A DNA stretch of 24,019 nt from Symsagittifera roscoffensis (Eukaryota; Xenacoelomorpha; Acoela; Convolutidae), in NCBI RefSeq assembly GCF_963678635.1, contig NW_026970654.1, positions 1 through 24,019 of the forward strand, read 5' to 3'. The notes beneath the pieces are model-generated. The model was not told where the DNA came from, did no database searches, and saw only the letters and a list, made by a program, of their open reading frames with translations. Shown in pieces: positions 20,516-24,019 of the stretch (positions are counted from its first letter, which is position 1; the number at the start of each line of letters is the position of its first letter). The translations under genes were made by a program, and so were the position numbers.

Positions 20516-21162
20516 GGAGAGTAAAGAGAAGACAGCCATCATCAACCCAACAAACAAATTAAATTAAGGGCTGAAATTAAAATACAGTTTGTAGAGGTCC
20601 TGATTGTCTTTTAGGTAAATTTGAAAAAACTGTTTATAGAGTCTCAAACAACTTCTGACATTTCATGTATATTAACAAGCATCAAGTCATTTTGTTTTAA
20701 ATAGTTAAAAGCCTGCACAATTCTAACTGTAAGCGATCTCTGTTTAGCGGTAGTAGAAAATTTTGCCACTTTAATTACGCCTTTCGCTTCGCTCCTGGTA
20801 CATGGTCCACTTTTTTGGGAGTAAATCTGAGACAGAAAACCATTTTTTTTGTCCGATCGCAATTCCATAAACAAGTACTTAAACATCTCAAAAAAGTATA
20901 AATCAAAAACAGTGAGCAATTTGTTTTCGTCCATAATTTCCTTAATTGATTCATATCTACATTTGAAAAAAATTGCTCTCAAGATTCTTTTTTGTAGTTT
21001 CATTATCTCGGTAAGGTGAGATTGCGATGTATTGCCGTATATTAAAATTCCATAAGTGATTGTAGGGTTTACATATGCTTTGTAGAAGCGAAGCATCTGC
21101 TGTTTCGAAAAAACATACCTAGCTTTCCAGACAATGCCACAAAATTTAGTTAATTTTTTTTT

Positions 21163-22283
21163 CTACACATGTTCAATGTGAAATTTGAAAGTAAGTTTCA
21201 TATCAACAAAAATGCCTAAATATTTACACACATTTGTAATTTGAACTGTAGTACCAAAAGCAAAGTAATTTTTTGAAAAGTTATTATCAAATTTCATTAT
21301 TTGAGTTTTACCAGGATTGACACAAAGCCCATTCGTTTTGAACCATCTATCCACTTTATTTAACGAACTATCAAAGTTATCACAACAATTTTTCTCTGCA
21401 TTGCATATTGTAGTATCATCAGCAAATAGAACAACCTCAGATCCTTTAGCAATTTTCGGAAGATCATTTATATAAATTAAAAACAAAACGGACCTAAAAC
21501 TGACCTTTGCGGTACTCCACATGACATAGAGCGACTAGAAGATATTTTATTATCAGTTTGAACAAATTGAAACCGGTTTGAAGAAGTAATTTTTTAGAAG
21601 ACAAAGATCCGGCCTCTAAAGCCGTATTTTTCCAATTTTGCCAAAAGAAGATCATCATTTATGGTATCAAATGCTTTTTTGAGATCAACAAGGCATGATT
21701 GACCAACCAATTTTTTGTCCCATCCCTCTCTAATAAATTCGGTGAATTCGATTAATGCGTCCACGCATGACTTTTTCTTTTGAAATCTAAATTGTTTTTC
21801 ATAAAGAATCTTCTGCTTGTTAGCAAAGTTATACATTCTATTGAATATTATCCTTTCGAAAATCTTGCTGAGTGAACTGAGTAAACTGATAGGTCTATAA
21901 TTTTCCAAAAATTCTTTTAAACCTCTCTTAAAAAGGGGAATAATTTTTGCAACTTTTAAGATTTGAGAAAAATAACCACTCTTAACGCATTGGTTGAAAG
22001 GGCTGCAGATTCTTACAGAAATTACAGGCAGCGATAATTTTATAATTTTGTTATTTATGCCATCATGACCATTTGAACCTTCGTTTTTCAACATATAAAG
22101 GGCATTTTCAATTTCCTTGCGGGTAATTTCATAAAAAACCATTGATTTTTTGATGCGATCTACATAACCCAACGCTTGTTTGTAATCAAATTCAGGATTT
22201 CTCAGTTTCTCGCCAATTGAGGCAAAAAAATCATTAAAAACATCAGCAGCCAAAAAATTGTGTTTTTTGAGTTTCCTTTGCAA
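21163..22283 (-). pseudogene. Reverse transcriptase domain of ORF2
   Basis: The piece at 21594-22283 carries the fingers and early palm, including NYRPISLLSSLSKIFERI and SCLVDLKKAFDTIN. Its frame continues past a stop into NRFQFV and GVPQRSVLGP (21489-21518). After a shift, the frame starting near 21522 carries LFLIYINDL, FADDT, LCVNPGKTQIMKF and KYLGIFVDMKL, up to the TAG at 21163-21165. The same frame resumes beyond that TAG with KLTKFCGIVWKARYVFSKQ. The catalytic aspartates of FADDT are intact although the reading frame is broken. Confidence 0.9.
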
Positions 22284-22728
22284 AATTCATTAAAGGCCTG
22301 GAACAGCGTTTTCGAATGTCTACCATTTCCAACTTTTTTGTCGTAATAAACTCTTTTTTCATTTCTTATTAACTTGGTTGCTAAATTTCTAGCTTGAGAA
22401 TATTTCAGTTTATTCAATTCAGAAGGATTTGTACCCACTTACTGAAAAACCGATCGCGGTTTTCGAGGATTTTTTTGGTTGAATCGGTAACCCATGACTG
22501 TTTTTGTGATTTCGATTTTTCTAAGGGAGCAATACGATCAATTGATGAAACTATGGATTCAACTAACAGAGATAACTTCTCATTGGGATCACTAAGCTTA
22601 TAAAATTTCGACAATTTGTTTTCTAAGAGGAATAAATATTTATAAATATTATTGTCACGGTAAAGATTTTAAAGATTTTTATAGCAGTAATCTTGATTTT
22701 CTTGCAGATCAACATTCACGTAACCAGA

Positions 22729-23425
22729 TTAAATTACAGAAAAATGATCAAAAACAGTTGAATCCAGTGTTTTTACGTTGGCGTCAAAATTAGCAATTAA
22801 ATGATCAATACATTTACTCGAAGTTTGAGTAATGCGAGTAGGATCTCTATTCAAAATATGCGCACCACAGCTTTTAATTAGATTAATATAAGACTTGGAA
22901 ATTGGCTTGCAATCTAAGGTATCGATATTAAAATCTCCACAAACAAAAAAATTAGTTTTCAAAGCATTTAAGTACAGAAGATAATTCTCAAAGTGATTCA
23001 GAAAACCTCATTTTTGCTCTGTGGGGGTTTATAGACAACGGAAATATTAGTCTTGACTGATTTATACACGATAGATATGTTGATGCATTCGAAATTAACC
23101 TCTATATTGTTTAACTGAAAATTCACATCATCGCGCACATAAAACGCACATCCCCACCTCGCTGATAATTCCGGTGTTTAGAAATTAAGGGATGGTAGCC
23201 ATCAAGATGATAGAGATTCAGATAATCAGTATCACACAGCCAGGTCTCGCATAGCGCAATAATCAAAGGTTTTTGTTCTAACTGATTAATATCTATAACG
23301 AATTGGTCATGATGGCATCTGAGAGACCTTATAATTGAAAAATACAAAAAACTGTCTTTTAAGTCGCCCATATGACGTTCTTCTACATTTCTCTCCATTT
23401 CAAAAAAAAATAGAACTTCAGTCAA
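22729..23425 (-). pseudogene. APE-type endonuclease domain of ORF2
   Basis: Three pieces in different frames join by similarity. 23123-23425 carries SLRCHHDQFVIDINQ, CETWL and GYHPLISKHRNYQRGG. 22998-23153 carries FYVRDDVN and VVYKPPQSKNEVF. 22729-22998 carries NHFENYLLYL, GDFNID, RDPTRITQTSSKCIDHL and FDH. The first break is consistent with the loss of one G from a G run. The serine of the usual SDH is phenylalanine here, a change expected to harm activity. Confidence 0.85.
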
Positions 23426-23551
23426 GTTGATTGAATTTATTTGTTAGCGTCTTTTTTCTATATTGAGCGCTTCTGATTCATTTTCAATTTTTAAATTCTT
23501 CGAGGCCTGATTATCAATATTCAATATTTCTGGCGATAAATTCCTGTCTGA

Positions 23552-23980
23552 TCATCTCCTCGAAATACCAGGAGTTGAATTGGTATTTAGTTGAGCACCA
23601 GTATGGCGCCCAGTAATAAAGGTTTTATGAACTGCTTGAGGATAGTTGTGAGATCTTGGCCGGTTTTGACTGATCTGTTTTTTGGCTGCAACTTTAGCTA
23701 GTTGTTCCACTCCAGCAAGACTATTTACACTTTGGGAATAAAATGAGCCATTTGGTCGTTGGCAAAAAACTTTCACTTGGCAGTTATGAGTCGTTGTAAT
23801 AAGATTCATGTTATCGCATTTCCTTTTAATTTCCATATCTGATTTCGGCAAACGCTCATTTATGAATAAACTTTTTCCCTGTACACCCTTCTGCCCAGAT
23901 AACATACGCCTCCTTCCAAAAATCTCATTTTTGTCCGAAAAATAGACAAATCGCTTTAAAATTTTTGTTCGTTCATGGGC
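23552..23980 (-). pseudogene. ORF1 C-terminal fragment, FP-like domain
   Basis: The frame is open from 23980, just after a TAA at 23981-23983, to a stop at 23552. It reads FVYFSDKNEIFGRRRMLSGQ, then GKSLFINERLP, KCDNMNLITTTHNCQVKVFC and SQSVNSLAGVEQL. This follows the pattern of the baculovirus FP-like C-terminal domain found in many LINE ORF1 proteins: a phrase ending in VxF, an RR/K-rich link, then (L/I)FINE-L, and a V-S--L motif. ORF1 proteins bind nucleic acid and assist reverse transcription. The upstream part of ORF1 is missing at the window edge or interrupted by the stop. An ATG at 23905 is internal, not the true start. Confidence 0.7.
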
Positions 23981-24019
23981 TTAATCAGCTATCTCCAGAC
24001 AATTTCATCGAGTCTCCAA

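Larger units (their letters stand above)
20644..23425 (-). pseudogene. ORF2: APE endonuclease / reverse transcriptase, inactivated
   Basis: In an intact relative this protein nicks target DNA and reverse-transcribes the element RNA at the nick. Endonuclease motifs seen: CETWL (23237-23251) and a RGG site that is followed by a frameshift near 23153; GDFNID (22921-22938); TRITQTSSKCIDHL; and FDH where SDH is usual. Reverse transcriptase motifs seen: VFNDFFASIGEKL, ENYRPISLLSSLSKIFERII, VDLKKAFDTIN, GVPQRSVLGP (21489-21518; G replaced by R after GVPQ) and the catalytic FADDT (21412-21426). The C-terminal region includes FYKAYVNPTITYGILIYGN. Frame changes lie near 23153, 22998, 22430, 22280 and 21500. 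In-frame stops are TAA at 22729 and 22669, a stop at 21594 and TAG at 21163. The coding frame ends with TGA at 20644. Confidence 0.9.
20394..24019 (-). mobile_element. Non-LTR retrotransposon, CR1/Jockey supergroup, decayed and cut by the window edge
   Basis: Read on the minus strand the element runs ORF1 C-terminal domain, APE endonuclease, reverse transcriptase, C-terminal region and 3' UTR. It ends in a short repeat tail, three TTGAAA units on the plus strand at 20396-20414, instead of poly(A). This tail type is usual in CR1/L2-like elements, whereas Jockey itself ends in poly(A). The 5' end lies beyond 24019, so the flanking duplication cannot be checked. ORF2 needs at least four frame changes and contains several stops, so this copy cannot encode a working protein. 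I cannot separate CR1 from Rex1 or Jockey-type clades without a tree. Confidence 0.9.

Noticed and set aside
1-24019. tRNA, rRNA, riboswitch or bacterial promoter signals
   Set aside because: None of the conserved tRNA arm motifs or rRNA cores were seen, and the window is eukaryotic in character.

Overview
The window reads as non-coding, repeat-dominated, AT-rich DNA from an animal nuclear genome, most likely an invertebrate. The evidence is long AT-rich stretches without dense open reading frames, a decayed non-LTR retrotransposon, a hAT-type miniature transposon with a target-site duplication, and kilobase-scale tandem duplications. I see no bacterial operon, tRNA, rRNA or CRISPR array. The species cannot be named from sequence alone, and no intact host gene can be supported.

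Layout. 1-1030: mostly unique AT-rich DNA with one long imperfect inverted repeat (167-385). 1031-8064: a tandemly duplicated block. An older, diverged copy (A, about 1031-2672) is followed by two nearly identical units of about 2.7 kb (B, 2673-5374; C, 5375-8064). Each copy also carries diverged subunits of roughly 350-590 bp, so the locus looks like a satellite-like array that grew in at least two steps. 8122-9843: a 1.72-kb element with terminal inverted repeats and a 9-bp target-site duplication, apparently non-autonomous and of unassigned superfamily. 9844-12452: no confident gene. 12453-15930: three members of one G-rich-ended miniature transposon family. The copy at 15616-15930 is complete, with CAGGGG...CCCCTG ends and an 8-bp target-site duplication typical of hAT elements. 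15990-17600: short diverged direct repeats. 17600-20390: AT-rich DNA with one weak coding-like stretch on the minus strand.

20394-24019 (minus strand): a non-LTR retrotransposon of the CR1/Jockey supergroup that runs off the right edge. In order of transcription it shows the C-terminal part of ORF1 (baculovirus FP-like domain), an APE-type endonuclease, a reverse transcriptase and a C-terminal region. It ends in a 3' UTR with a clear stem-loop and a short TTGAAA-type repeat tail (read on the + strand). Several frameshifts and in-frame stops show that it is a dead copy.

Nothing here demonstrates a new biological system. The most informative items are the 1.72-kb inverted-repeat element, the hAT miniature elements with a conserved hairpin core, and the two-step tandem duplication whose younger junction lies in an 8-bp microhomology.
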